Below are positions 52,791-62,331 of a stretch of DNA of 64,000 bases, piece after piece. Position 1 is the first letter of the stretch; each line of letters begins with the position of its first letter. Under the pieces are notes generated by a model, which saw only the letters and a program-made list of their open reading frames with translations, ran no database searches and had not been told where the DNA came from. Position numbers and translations under genes: made by a program. Source of the DNA: Candidatus Gastranaerophilales bacterium (lineage in GTDB: Bacteria; Cyanobacteriota; Vampirovibrionia; Gastranaerophilales; Gastranaerophilaceae); NCBI GenBank assembly GCA_944325625.1, contig CALVAP010000001.1, forward strand, positions 135,649 to 199,648, given 5' to 3'.

Positions 52791-54383
52791 ATGAATATTA
52801 AAAACTTAATATTAGGTTTGCTGAATAACCTTGTGAAACGCAAAAATCCCGATGATTTGATATCACAATCACAAAAAGCAGGATTGAAAAAGAGTTTAAC
52901 AGCGTTGGACTTGATAATTCTTGGAATAGGTGCGATTGTCGGTTCGGGAATATTTGCAGTAGTGGGAATAGCGGCAGCAGGCAGTGTGGCAAGCCCTGGA
53001 GCCGGACCGGCTTTGATTGTGTCTATGGTTATTGCTGCATTTGCGTGTGTTTTTTCGGCACTTTGTTATTCTGAGTTTGCGGCGATGATTCCTGTTGCCG
53101 GTGGGGCATATACGTATACTTTTGCAACTCTTGGTGAATTTGGTGCCTGGATGGTGGGTTGGGTTCTTATGCTTGAGTATGCTATAGGATTTATTGCTGT
53201 TGCGTGTGCTTGGTCTAATCACTTTATGCAGTTAATTAAGGGGTTCTCGGCGTTTTTGCCTGATTGGATTTGTAATCCGCCTGTTTGGCTTGTTAATGAT
53301 GCAAAATCTGCAACAAAAATTTTGTCGGATAGCGGAGTTGATGTTCTTTCGGCTATGCCTCATATAGGAACAATTCCATTTGCTATAAATCTTCCTGCTA
53401 TCATAATTATTTTGATTACGACTGTAATTTTGGTTAGGGGAACAAAGGATTCTACTAAAATGGCAGGTATTATGGTTGCGGTTAAGCTTGCAGTTATAGG
53501 GTTGTTTGTTCTTGTCGGAATGTTTTATGTCAGACCTGCAAATTGGGTTCCTTTTGCACCCAATGGTGTTGAGGGGATTTTTGCAGGAGCTTTTTTGATA
53601 TTTTTTGCGTATATAGGGTTTGATGCTCTTGCTACTACGGCAGAAGAAACCAAAAATCCGCAAAAAGATTTACCAATCGGGATTATTGGGTCATTGCTTA
53701 TGACGACAGTTATTTATGTAGCAGTGGCACTTGTTTTAACAGGAATTTATCCGACATCTGGAAATGTTTCGGCAGAGTTTTTGAAAGCACCTATGGCTTT
53801 TGTTATGTCCATGGTTGGGCAAGATTGGGCTGCGGGGTTGATTTCTATAGGTTCGCTTGCGGGTTTGACTTCTGTTTTGCTTGTTTTGGAGCTTGCTTCA
53901 ACACGTATTCTTTATGCTATGAGTCGTGATAATTTTATTTCAACAAGATTTCAAAAGCTTCATCCCAAATTTAAAACTCCTCATGTTTTGACTTGGACTG
54001 TTGCGGTAATTTGTATAATTGGTACATTGACATTGGATTTGAACGTTGCTGCCGAGCTTTGTAACTTTGGAACGTTTACTTCTTTTATAATTGTGTGTGT
54101 TGCGGTACTTATTCTTAGAAAAACTGATCCTAAAAGATATAGACCTTTTAAGGTTCCGTTTTCTCCTTGGTTTCCGGCTGCAGGTATTTTATGCTGTTTG
54201 TTTCTGATGTTTATGAAACTTAGAGAACAGTCAGATTCAGCGATGTTATTTCCGTTGTGGTTGATTGTTGGTGTAGTGATTTATGGAGCATACGGGTACA
54301 AGAAAAATCGTGAAATTGAGGCAAAAGAACTACAAACAGTTTCAGTAGAAATGAAAAATACAGATGAAAAAATAAAGGTATAA
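52791..54383 (+). CDS. APC-family amino acid permease (1 of 2)
   Basis: A 530-aa inner-membrane transporter with about 12-14 hydrophobic segments, of the cationic amino acid/YfnA-like branch. Residues 37-55 hold the first helix with the substrate-binding turn LIILGIGAIVGSGIFAVVGI. Further marks are EFAAMIPVAGGAYTYTFATL near 100, FAYIGFDALATTAEETKNPQ near 270 and TRILYAMSRDNFI near 370. The C-terminus is charged. Substrate is unknown. It is followed 2 bases later by a close paralogue. Confidence 0.88.
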   Translation: MNIKNLILGLLNNLVKRKNPDDLISQSQKAGLKKSLTALDLIILGIGAIVGSGIFAVVGIAAAGSVASPGAGPALIVSMVIAAFACVFSALCYSEFAAMIPVAGGAYTYTFATLGEFGAWMVGWVLMLEYAIGFIAVACAWSNHFMQLIKGFSAFLPDWICNPPVWLVNDAKSATKILSDSGVDVLSAMPHIGTIPFAINLPAIIIILITTVILVRGTKDSTKMAGIMVAVKLAVIGLFVLVGMFYVRPANWVPFAPNGVEGIFAGAFLIFFAYIGFDALATTAEETKNPQKDLPIGIIGSLLMTTVIYVAVALVLTGIYPTSGNVSAEFLKAPMAFVMSMVGQDWAAGLISIGSLAGLTSVLLVLELASTRILYAMSRDNFISTRFQKLHPKFKTPHVLTWTVAVICIIGTLTLDLNVAAELCNFGTFTSFIIVCVAVLILRKTDPKRYRPFKVPFSPWFPAAGILCCLFLMFMKLREQSDSAMLFPLWLIVGVVIYGAYGYKKNREIEAKELQTVSVEMKNTDEKIKV

Positions 54384-54385
54384 CA

Positions 54386-55939
54386 TTGGCAAACAAATTT
54401 ATCGATAATTTATTAAAACGAAAGACCCCTGATGAAATTATAAGCGAGGCAGGAAGTTCGGGGTTGAAAAAAACTCTTACGGCATTTGATTTAATAATTT
54501 TGGGTATCGGTGCTGTTGTTGGAACGGGAATTTTTACTATAGTGGGAATAGCCGCACAAGGAGGGGCGGATGGAGTTGCAGCTGGACCGGCGCTTGTTGT
54601 ATCAATGCTTGTTGCCGCTGTGGCTTGTTTCTTTTCGGCTTTATGTTATTCGGAGTTCGCTTCGATGATTCCTACTGCTGGGAGCTCATACTCTTATACT
54701 TACGCAACTATGGGTGAGTTTGCAGCTTGGATGGTAGGGTGGATTTTGATGTTGGAGTACGCTATCGGGAATATTGCGGTTGCAAGCGCTTGGACAGGAT
54801 ACTTTTTTCATTTTTTAAAAGGTTTTCCATTTTTGCCCCAGTGGTTGTTAAACCCGCCTATTTGGCTTGTTAATGATTATCGTTCGGCGATTGCTATTTG
54901 TAATCAAAATGGAATAGACCCGCATAGTCAAATACCATATCTTTTTGATAAAATTCCTTTTGCAATAAATCTTCCGGCGATTGTTATTGTTGTTTTGATT
55001 TCTCTTATACTTATCAAGGGAGTGAGAGAATCTGCACGTTGGGCAGGAGTGATGGTTGCTATTAATATTAGTGTTATTATGACTTTTGTCATTGCAGGAA
55101 TGTTTTATGTTAAGCCTGAGAACTGGACTCCATTTGCACCAAACGGTTTTGAGGGTGTATTTATGGGCGCCTTTATTATATTTTTTGCTTATATTGGGTT
55201 CGATGCCATTTCTACTACGGCGGAAGAAACTAAAAATCCCCAAAGGGATTTGCCTATTGGGATTATTGGAACACTTGTAGCATGTACGGTTTTGTATGTT
55301 ATTGTTGCTTTAGTCTTAACGGGAATGGTTCCATATCAGAATATTGATTTTCAGGCACCTTTGGCACATGCAATGCGTATGGTAGGCAAGGATTGGATTG
55401 CTTTTATAATATCTATAGGCGCGCTGGCAGGTTTGACATCTGTTTTGCTCATTTATCAATTGGGGACGACAAGAATTTTATATGCGATGAGTCGTGATAA
55501 ATTCTTGCCTCGTTCGCTGCAAAAATTACACCCAAAATTCCAAACTCCACATGTTTTAACTTGGATTACGGGAGTTGTTGTAATTATTGGTGCTTTGTTT
55601 ATGGATATAGGTATTTCAGCAGATTTATGTAATTTTGGAACATTTACTTCTTTTATAATCGTTTGTATTGCGGTTTTAATTCTTCGGAAAAAAGAACCAA
55701 ATCGTCCTCGACCTTTTAAGGTTCCTTTCTCACCGGTTACACCTGTTATTGGCGTGGTATGTTGTTTGGGGCTAATGGTTTGTAAGCTCAAAACTCTTTC
55801 AGACTCAGCTATTTTGTTCCCATTGTGGCTTTTAATCGGTGCTGTGATATATTTTGCCTACGGATATAGGCAAAACAGGTTAGAAGAGTTGCGAGTTATT
55901 GCCAGAAAAAGACGAGAAGAAAAAAAGATTGGTGTTTAA
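54386..55939 (+). CDS. APC-family amino acid permease (2 of 2)
   Basis: 517-aa tandem paralogue of the upstream permease: LIILGIGAVVGTGIFTIVGI, EFASMIPTAGSSYSYTYATM, FAYIGFDAISTTAEETKNPQ and TRILYAMSRDKFL align directly. Differences in helix 3 (GSSYSY for GGAYTY) suggest altered specificity. TTG start 2 bases after the previous stop indicates translational coupling. Either independent transporters for related amino acids or a duplicated pair. Confidence 0.87.
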   Translation: MANKFIDNLLKRKTPDEIISEAGSSGLKKTLTAFDLIILGIGAVVGTGIFTIVGIAAQGGADGVAAGPALVVSMLVAAVACFFSALCYSEFASMIPTAGSSYSYTYATMGEFAAWMVGWILMLEYAIGNIAVASAWTGYFFHFLKGFPFLPQWLLNPPIWLVNDYRSAIAICNQNGIDPHSQIPYLFDKIPFAINLPAIVIVVLISLILIKGVRESARWAGVMVAINISVIMTFVIAGMFYVKPENWTPFAPNGFEGVFMGAFIIFFAYIGFDAISTTAEETKNPQRDLPIGIIGTLVACTVLYVIVALVLTGMVPYQNIDFQAPLAHAMRMVGKDWIAFIISIGALAGLTSVLLIYQLGTTRILYAMSRDKFLPRSLQKLHPKFQTPHVLTWITGVVVIIGALFMDIGISADLCNFGTFTSFIIVCIAVLILRKKEPNRPRPFKVPFSPVTPVIGVVCCLGLMVCKLKTLSDSAILFPLWLLIGAVIYFAYGYRQNRLEELRVIARKRREEKKIGV

Positions 55940-56067
55940 AAAAGATATCAAGTTGACCTGTTTTGTTTGCCACAATAATATTTAAGAAGGAAAACCTTGA
56001 TTATTAGGTGAACTTTTTATTTTTTTGTTCTATAATTGTTCTACGGATTAGGATTGATGAGGCGGAA

Positions 56068-57102
56068 ATGAAACAACAGTTAGAAAATATTCTTAATAGT
56101 GCATTGGCAGAGATTAATTGCGCAAAGACTTCCGAGGATGTTGAAAATATAAAATTGAACTATTTGAGTCGTAAGGGAACTTTGAATTCTATTAAGAAAA
56201 ATCTTAAAGATTTGTCGGTAGAAGATAAAAGGATTGTGGGGTCATTTGCAAATGAGGTGGCACAAACACTGGAGGCAAAATTAGCAGATAAGTCAGCTGA
56301 AATATACAGAGCAGAGCTTGCTCAAAAGTTGGAGAATGAGAAGATTGATGTTACGCTAAGCGGTACTGCACATCATGAAGGACATTTGAATCCGCTTACA
56401 TCTACAATTAATGAGATTGTAGAAATATTCCAAGGATTGGGATTTAGCGTTATGGAGAATGAAAATAGTCCTGAATTGGAAACAGAATATGTAAATTTTG
56501 ATATGCTTAATTTCCCTCCGGATCACCCGGCAAAAGATATGCAAGATACATTCTATTCTACTGTTGCACCAAATGTTATATTGAGGAGTCAAACCTCCGG
56601 TGCTCAAATTAGAGAAATGCTCGTTAAAAAACCGCCGATAAGCGTTATTTGTCCTGGAAGAGTTTATAGATGCGAAGCGGTATCTGCTCGAAAAAATAAC
56701 CTCTTTCACCAAATTGAAGGACTGCTTGTTGATACAAATATTACGTTTGGTGATTTAAAAGGTGTATTGAATGAGTTTATTAGGGTATATTTTGGTGAAG
56801 CCAGACCGACAAGATTTAGAAGCAGCTATTTCCCATTTACAGAACCGTCTGCAGAAGTTGATGTTCAGTGTATTATGTGTGGCGGAAAGGGTTGCAGGGT
56901 TTGTTCAGGTACCGGTTGGTTAGAGGTGTTGGGCTCTGGTATGGTTCATGTCAATGTACTTAAAAACGTTGGTATTGACCCTGAAGTATACAGTGGATTT
57001 GCTTTTGGCATGGGAGTTGAGCGACTTGCTATGTTAAAGTATGCAATTGATGATATTAGACTGTTTTTTAATAATGATATTAGATTTTTGAAACAGTTTT
57101 AG
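56068..57102 (+). CDS. pheS: Phenylalanyl-tRNA synthetase alpha subunit
   Basis: PheS charges tRNA-Phe as the catalytic subunit of alpha2beta2 PheRS. The 344-aa protein has an N-terminal coiled coil, then HLNPLTSTINEIVEIFQGLG, motif 2 (RVYRCEAVSARKNNLFHQIE) and motif 3 (GFAFGMGVERLAMLKYAIDD). Four Cys (CIMCGGKGCRVC) form a zinc-like cluster in the loop before motif 3, as in other PheS. ATG 56068 follows GAGGCGGAA; an earlier ATG at 56008 adds residues unlike the family. pheT is not adjacent. Confidence 0.95.
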   Translation: MKQQLENILNSALAEINCAKTSEDVENIKLNYLSRKGTLNSIKKNLKDLSVEDKRIVGSFANEVAQTLEAKLADKSAEIYRAELAQKLENEKIDVTLSGTAHHEGHLNPLTSTINEIVEIFQGLGFSVMENENSPELETEYVNFDMLNFPPDHPAKDMQDTFYSTVAPNVILRSQTSGAQIREMLVKKPPISVICPGRVYRCEAVSARKNNLFHQIEGLLVDTNITFGDLKGVLNEFIRVYFGEARPTRFRSSYFPFTEPSAEVDVQCIMCGGKGCRVCSGTGWLEVLGSGMVHVNVLKNVGIDPEVYSGFAFGMGVERLAMLKYAIDDIRLFFNNDIRFLKQF

Positions 57103-57112
57103 TGTGTTTTTT

Positions 57113-57150
57113 AGGGCGCGCCTTCGATATTCGAAGGCGCGCCTTTGTTT
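57113..57150 (+). terminator. Intrinsic terminator after pheS
   Basis: A 13-bp GC-rich perfect stem (57115-57127 with 57131-57143), loop TAT, then T-rich sequence. It may serve both pheS and the convergent radical SAM gene. Confidence 0.85.
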
Positions 57151-57185
57151 TAATAGAAAATAGAAGTATGAGTGTTTTTAACTAT

Positions 57186-58022
57186 TTAGCGGCTGTTGAC
57201 CCATTGAACACATTGTGAACAAAATTCCGTTTCCAAATAGCATTTTTTTGAAAATGCGCTAAAACTGCTTCCTGCTCGCGCTCTGTAGTCATTTACTAGC
57301 ATTGGACAATTATAGATGCCTTTTGTTGTGAGAATTCTCGAATTATGGCAGGTTAGCATTTTTTCATTTTCAGGTTTGAGGTTTTGCATTTCTATTTGAG
57401 CGTTTTTATCAAACCATGGGAGTATTTCCAAGTAAACATCCTCTTTTTCGATATTGTAGCGTTCTAAAACTCCATTCATCAAGGTTTTGATTGTTTTTTC
57501 ATCCTCTTTATAATAGTTTGTGTATTTAATAACCGGGGTAAATGTGTATTTTATAAGGCTTTGAATTGCGCCGATTGCTTTTCTGAATGAACCGCGACCT
57601 CTTAAATCATCGTTTTTTCTCTCGTCGTAACTGTCTATGCTAATGTAGAAAAATAGTTCATTATCCCCTTCGTCTTCAACTTTTTTTAGAAATCTTGCTT
57701 TTTTATCATTAATGCTCATTCCGTTTGTAAAAATTGTTACGGGCTTATATTTTAAGCAGGTTCTTAAAATAGTGTTAAAATCGGGGTGCAGGAGCGGTTC
57801 TCCTCCGGTTAAGCATATCATTTTTACGTCTAGTTCAGAAGTGTCTGTAAGGGCTTGTTTTATTATATCCAAAGGTAAAAAATCTTTGATTTTTTTGTAA
57901 GGGTCAAAATTTATATAACAATGTTTGCACTTAAGACTACAATTTTGATTTGTAAGTTCTATGTAAAAATTGTCCAAGTTTTTAAGCTCCACTTTTGGAG
58001 CAGTTAAGATAGTCGTACCCAT
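57186..58022 (-). CDS. Radical SAM protein of unknown reaction
   Basis: The 278-aa protein has the SAM-cluster motif CSLKCKHCY at residues 29-37, GGEPLLHPD near 75 and TNGMS near 103, giving the partial TIM barrel. C-terminal Cys (MLTCHNSRILTTKGIYNCPM, then CYLETEFCSQCVQW) suggest a SPASM-like extra cluster, as in peptide- or protein-modifying radical SAM enzymes. No substrate peptide gene is obvious nearby. AGGAGAAAG lies before the ATG. Its partner may be the downstream-of-strand neighbour at 58166, which is unrecognised. Confidence 0.8.
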   Translation of the reverse strand: MGTTILTAPKVELKNLDNFYIELTNQNCSLKCKHCYINFDPYKKIKDFLPLDIIKQALTDTSELDVKMICLTGGEPLLHPDFNTILRTCLKYKPVTIFTNGMSINDKKARFLKKVEDEGDNELFFYISIDSYDERKNDDLRGRGSFRKAIGAIQSLIKYTFTPVIKYTNYYKEDEKTIKTLMNGVLERYNIEKEDVYLEILPWFDKNAQIEMQNLKPENEKMLTCHNSRILTTKGIYNCPMLVNDYRARAGSSFSAFSKKCYLETEFCSQCVQWVNSR

Positions 58023-58165
58023 TTCTTTCTCCTGTTGTCTTACATGATTATTCTAGAGCGTGAAATATTTTTGAAAATTAGACAACAGAATATTTAAAAG
58101 TTTTTTAAAATAGCCTTGTGGGGCTATTTACAATATGACAATAACCATGGTTGTTGCCTTATAAA

Positions 58166-58888
58166 TTAAACTTCTACGCTTTTGCCTTTTCTTATTAAGT
58201 TAACAAGTTTTTTTGAGGCATCATATTCTTTTGAAAGATTTACAACAAAGTCAATTGCTTCTTTGTCTCTTGAAATTGTTTCTTTTAGGGCGATTACTTC
58301 TTCAAGTGTCATTTTCGAGATATCCTGCTCGCTAAGTGTTTTAAAAACACGTTGGAAGTTTTTGCGTGACTTTGTATTAAATCCCGGCAAGCCCAGTTTA
58401 TAACCGTACCATAAATGGAATTGATGTATCATATAGTATATATTTACATCAAGGGGTCTTAAAATAAACATTTCATTGCTTTTAAAAGAAATAACAATTT
58501 TTCTGTATTTTGCAAAATTTACATACAGATTTATTAATAGTGCCTTAAATCCGGTTGTTGGAGGAATAAAGCCTTCTTCTTCGCCAATTATATTTAAGAA
58601 AATATCTGCATTTTTAAGTCTGAAAACGTCGCTACCTTCGTTTTCAATAAAATCGAGAAGGGCTTGAGGATTATTTATTCGCGACTTTACAATTTCTTTA
58701 ACTTTATTATCCAACTGTGTTTTCTTTTCTTCCGTTTTGGCATTTAAAATTAACTCATTTGCGCCATAAAAAACGGTTTTTGAACTGCCTGTTTTTATTT
58801 GAGCAGTTAGTTTTTTTGTGAGTTTTTTATATCTGGCTTCTTGCTGCTTTAGTACAAACTGCAAAAGCTTATGAAAAAATTTTTCCAT
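58166..58888 (-). CDS. Unknown helical protein
   Basis: The 240-aa protein is not recognised. It has no signal peptide or membrane segment. It begins with a basic helix (KLLQFVLKQQEARYKKLTKK), has a central part rich in aromatic residues (VNIYYMIHQFHLWYGYKLGL near residue 150) and ends in a Lys-rich helix. It is on the same strand as, and 143 bases upstream of, the radical SAM gene. Function cannot be inferred. Confidence 0.6.
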   Translation of the reverse strand: MEKFFHKLLQFVLKQQEARYKKLTKKLTAQIKTGSSKTVFYGANELILNAKTEEKKTQLDNKVKEIVKSRINNPQALLDFIENEGSDVFRLKNADIFLNIIGEEEGFIPPTTGFKALLINLYVNFAKYRKIVISFKSNEMFILRPLDVNIYYMIHQFHLWYGYKLGLPGFNTKSRKNFQRVFKTLSEQDISKMTLEEVIALKETISRDKEAIDFVVNLSKEYDASKKLVNLIRKGKSVEV

Positions 58889-58954
58889 AGGTATCCCCTA
58901 AACTATCATTTTAATTATATAAAAACATTTTAATTAAAATAATTGCTCTCATTA

Positions 58955-58980
58955 AAAAAAAAAGACCCGTTGGGGTCTTA
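58955..58980 (-). terminator. Intrinsic terminator of the EF-hand gene
   Basis: AAGACCC (58962-58968) pairs with GGGTCTT (58973-58979), loop GTTG; on the minus strand a run of 10 T follows. Confidence 0.88.
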
Positions 58981-59021
58981 TCTGATAATCATTATAAGAT
59001 GATTTAATCTAATCCATTCCG

Positions 59022-59570
59022 TTATGAACTGCTTTTTGTCGGATATTTGTAATCTAAAACGCTTGAGTAATCTTCAGTTGCATTTTCATCCGCATAAAAA
59101 GTACTTATTGAACTTGCTTGGAAAGACTTGTATTTGTTTTCAAGTTCATGTCTGTCTGCATCCATTTGATAAGAAGCAATTTCTTCACTTGTAATTTTAC
59201 CGTCATGGTTTTTATCAATTTCATTGAAATATGTCAAAACAGTATTGAGCATATCCGTAGGTATAGCACCGGATGCTCCGAGCTGACAAAGTTCATCATA
59301 TGACAAGCCGGATTTAGAAATGTTTTGCATTAATTTTGATAGGTCGGAGGATGTTATTTCTCCATCGCCGTCTTTGTCTATTGAGCTAAAATTATTCGTT
59401 AAATATTGTACAAAACCGGAATTAAGACTAAGTGTATTAACTTTTTCTGTATCAGGGTTTGTAATCTGTTCAAGAGTTAATCCTCCGGTTGTGCTGCCTT
59501 TTGCCAATTGTACAAAAGTATTATTTAGTCCTGCCATTGCACTTGCAAATATACTACTGTTTAGTGTCAT
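59022..59570 (-). CDS. EF-hand calcium-binding protein
   Basis: The 182-aa protein has two canonical EF-hand loops: DKDGDGEITSSD near residue 65 and DKNHDGKITSEE near 118, each with Asp/Asn at the calcium-ligand positions and Glu/Asp at the twelfth. Between them are helices YDELCQLGASGAIPTDMLNT. No signal peptide is evident; the N-terminus is Ser/Ala-rich. A cytoplasmic calcium sensor or buffer is likely. GGAGG lies before the ATG, and a strong terminator follows. Bacterial EF-hand proteins of this style are scattered, so no partner can be named. Confidence 0.82.
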   Translation of the reverse strand: MTLNSSIFASAMAGLNNTFVQLAKGSTTGGLTLEQITNPDTEKVNTLSLNSGFVQYLTNNFSSIDKDGDGEITSSDLSKLMQNISKSGLSYDELCQLGASGAIPTDMLNTVLTYFNEIDKNHDGKITSEEIASYQMDADRHELENKYKSFQASSISTFYADENATEDYSSVLDYKYPTKSSS

Positions 59571-59678
59571 ATAAACCTCCGATTTCAGTTTCTATCAACC
59601 CAAGTATAGTTTAATAAATTTATTTGAAAAGTAAACCATTCGTTTAAACGAGTTTACAATATTTTTTGGTTTATATAA

Positions 59679-59713
59679 AAGAGCGAGCGGGGTATTTTTA
59701 CCCGCTCGCTCTT
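59679..59713 (-). terminator. Intrinsic terminator of the glycogen synthase-like gene
   Basis: GAGCGAGCGGG (59681-59691) pairs perfectly with CCCGCTCGCTC (59701-59711); on the minus strand it is followed by TTTTATATAAA. Confidence 0.88.
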
Positions 59714-59731
59714 GTAGCTTTTTTTATTGTT

Positions 59732-62194
59732 TTAGAGTGTGAAAGGTAGTTTATTTTTTTCATCAGGCATGTCAAAATATGATGTACGGCTTGTTTTGTG
59801 GTAGTCGCCGGTTTTCATTAATCTGACATACTGGTCTAATGCACCACCTTTTGCATCCCAGCTAAAATCTTTTTCCATTGCAGTTTTTTGCATTCTTACC
59901 AATCTTTTGGGTAGCTTATTATACGTATGGAGTGCTTTTTTAAGTGCGTCTTCAAATCCTTCCCAATTGGTTGATGGAAGGTCTTTCATATTGGTTCCTG
60001 CATATATTATTCTTCCTCTATTGGGTGCAATTGCATCCCAAGAGTCTTTCTGGTCATAAAATACGGAAGAAAGAAAGCCGTCATAGGTATCTCTGATTGT
60101 TGAAACCAATCCACCTGTTGCTGTTGCAATAGGTAAAACGCCTTTTGCCATTACTTCCATTTGAATAAGTCCACAAGGTTCAAAATTTGAAGGAATTAAG
60201 AAAAAGTCAGTACCTGCCGCAAGGAGGTTGGTATTTGCATAACCTTTGAAAAGCAGCATTCTATCTGCAAATTTGGGGTTAATGTCACGAAGTTTATTTT
60301 TTAGGTCTTCCAATTCCTTATAACTTGATAATTCTGCCACAGTTCCGCCAACGACAATAACCGGTACTTCCCAACCTTTGTACTTTCTAAGTGCATCAGG
60401 CTTGTTTTGGTCTTCGGTGTATTCTTTTGCGAAAGCTAAAATTGCTTTTTTGAAGTTTGTATCCATACCTTTTTGGTCGGCAACGCGGCCTACAAAAGTC
60501 ATTACAGGAACTTTTGCAGGGTCGGTTATGTCTGATAAGTCTGTTTCCAGCGGTTTATAGAGCATATATCTTCTGCCGGGGTTTGCTGTGTCAAGGCTGT
60601 TATATTCAGCTTCGGGACATTGGCGTTCCCGTTCGATTATTCTGGTTAGCAGTTTAAATATCTCTTTTTTATTTTCTTTTCGGACTTTTTCCATATTATC
60701 TATTGTGTAGGGTTGAAGATTTATGTCATCAGTTTGGATTTTATAATCTGTACCTAGTGACAAATCTTTTGCAACTTGGTGTAACCATCCGTCAAAGTTG
60801 GCTTTTGTTGGAGCTACAAGGTCCTTGGAATAGCCGTTTGTTATCGGAGTGAAGGTGCTATGAGCGTTTCTTAGCTTAAGCAGGTTCTGCATACCGTTTG
60901 CGATATCGCTCGAAGCTAAGAGCTCTTCACCGTAGTTTACTGATACAGGAACTACTCTGTCTGCTAAAGATAACCCCATCATTCCTGCATTTAGCTTGTT
61001 ATATTTAAAGAACGTGTTTTTGTCTTCAGGTGGTAAAAATTCGTGGTTACGCGAATTTTCCATTATTGTTTTGGTATATTTGCCAAAAAGTGTGCCAAGA
61101 ACTTTGGTTCTTATGGCATCGCAATCGCCAAATTCATCTCTAGGTCCAACTTCACCTTGATATCCTAAGTTGTGTGCTATGAACAAGGTTGGTGTTGTGT
61201 GAAAATATTTTGCTACTTTAGTGGATATTTCTCCTTTTTCTTCTTCAGCCATGGAGAGATATTTCATCATTGGGGCGAGAGAACCAACATGCCAATCATT
61301 CATTATCATTATATTTGGAGCTTTATCCCCATTTTTACGTGGTTCGGATTTTAGCTTCTTAGCCAGTTCATATACGCATTTTGAGAAAAATGCAAACCTT
61401 ATGTTTTCGTCGTATCCATAACGGTTTGTCACATAGCATCCTGAACAGTTTTTGTTTTTTTCTCTCGATTTTTGAGAACTGTTATCGGGAGAGATGTCAA
61501 ATATTTCCGGTTCATAGAACATCATATAAGGCGTTCCGTTATCCATTACCCCTTTGTATACACTAACTTTTCTGGGCTTCATCTCTCCGCCGTAGGACCA
61601 TTCATCAAAAATTTCTACGTCTAAATCGGCTATTTTATCAAGGGTAATGACTGAGTTTTTTGTGCTATATCTGGCTTTGTTGCCGTCAAATTCGATTTTA
61701 TTGGTTTTGCCGTCTACGTACAATGGGGTTAGGATAGTCATTTTGTCTTTCTTGCCTTCGTAGCGTTTATTAAAACTGTTTGGAAGGTCTACTGCAACTT
61801 TCGCTAGTCCACCGATTGACATAAAGTGTTCTGTTTCGGCAGATACCATCCAAGCATTAATATTATCTATTTGGGGCCATTTATAATAGTTTGTAATTCT
61901 ATTTGCGGCTTCAAATTGGATATCGCTTCGGGTTTCATCATACAGATAGGTGCCATCCCTTGGCACTTTTACAACGAAATCACCATATGCCCAACCGGGG
62001 CGAGCATATTCTTGTCCTGCACCAAAAGAGATTGACTGTCTATTTGTTTTTGACATTAAGTCTAAAAAATTTAGGAGCAGTGTGTCTTTATTTTGAGTTG
62101 CACTGTTTGCTGTGATGGTATTTGTGCTGTTTGTTATTGCGTTTAGAGTGTTAAAATTAGAGTTCTTAATTAAACTTACTTGTGTTACTGTCAT
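59732..62194 (-). CDS. Glycogen/starch synthase-like GT5 glycosyltransferase
   Basis: The 820-aa protein resembles GT5 glycogen synthase but is far longer than usual (about 480). Residues 1-75 are a polar Thr/Asn-rich leader ending SISFGAGQEYARPGW. The GT5 N-domain starts at residue 111 (WMVSAETEHFMSIGGLAKVA); the usual Lys of KxGGL is replaced by Ser. HNLGYQGEVG near 340 and the C-domain motifs FVGRVADQKGM near 590 and IPSNFEPCGLIQMEVMAKG near 680 are in order. Several insertions occur (for example a Cys pair in KNCSGCYV). If active, it would extend alpha-1,4-glucan. No other glycogen gene is adjacent. Confidence 0.82.
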   Translation of the reverse strand: MTVTQVSLIKNSNFNTLNAITNSTNTITANSATQNKDTLLLNFLDLMSKTNRQSISFGAGQEYARPGWAYGDFVVKVPRDGTYLYDETRSDIQFEAANRITNYYKWPQIDNINAWMVSAETEHFMSIGGLAKVAVDLPNSFNKRYEGKKDKMTILTPLYVDGKTNKIEFDGNKARYSTKNSVITLDKIADLDVEIFDEWSYGGEMKPRKVSVYKGVMDNGTPYMMFYEPEIFDISPDNSSQKSREKNKNCSGCYVTNRYGYDENIRFAFFSKCVYELAKKLKSEPRKNGDKAPNIMIMNDWHVGSLAPMMKYLSMAEEEKGEISTKVAKYFHTTPTLFIAHNLGYQGEVGPRDEFGDCDAIRTKVLGTLFGKYTKTIMENSRNHEFLPPEDKNTFFKYNKLNAGMMGLSLADRVVPVSVNYGEELLASSDIANGMQNLLKLRNAHSTFTPITNGYSKDLVAPTKANFDGWLHQVAKDLSLGTDYKIQTDDINLQPYTIDNMEKVRKENKKEIFKLLTRIIERERQCPEAEYNSLDTANPGRRYMLYKPLETDLSDITDPAKVPVMTFVGRVADQKGMDTNFKKAILAFAKEYTEDQNKPDALRKYKGWEVPVIVVGGTVAELSSYKELEDLKNKLRDINPKFADRMLLFKGYANTNLLAAGTDFFLIPSNFEPCGLIQMEVMAKGVLPIATATGGLVSTIRDTYDGFLSSVFYDQKDSWDAIAPNRGRIIYAGTNMKDLPSTNWEGFEDALKKALHTYNKLPKRLVRMQKTAMEKDFSWDAKGGALDQYVRLMKTGDYHKTSRTSYFDMPDEKNKLPFTL

Positions 62195-62331
62195 TTGTCT
62201 TTTTCCTTTATCTCGACTTTTTGGGCTAAGGATGCTGAATTTATTTTTTTGCTGGTTTTAAAAAAAGAGATAAACATATTTAATAAATATTTACAATATG
62301 CTTGAGTTTTTTATAGGTGTTTTGTCCTTGA

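Noticed and set aside
57115-57143. GGCGCGCC palindromes as a special site
   Set aside because: They are the arms of the pheS terminator stem and are explained by that.
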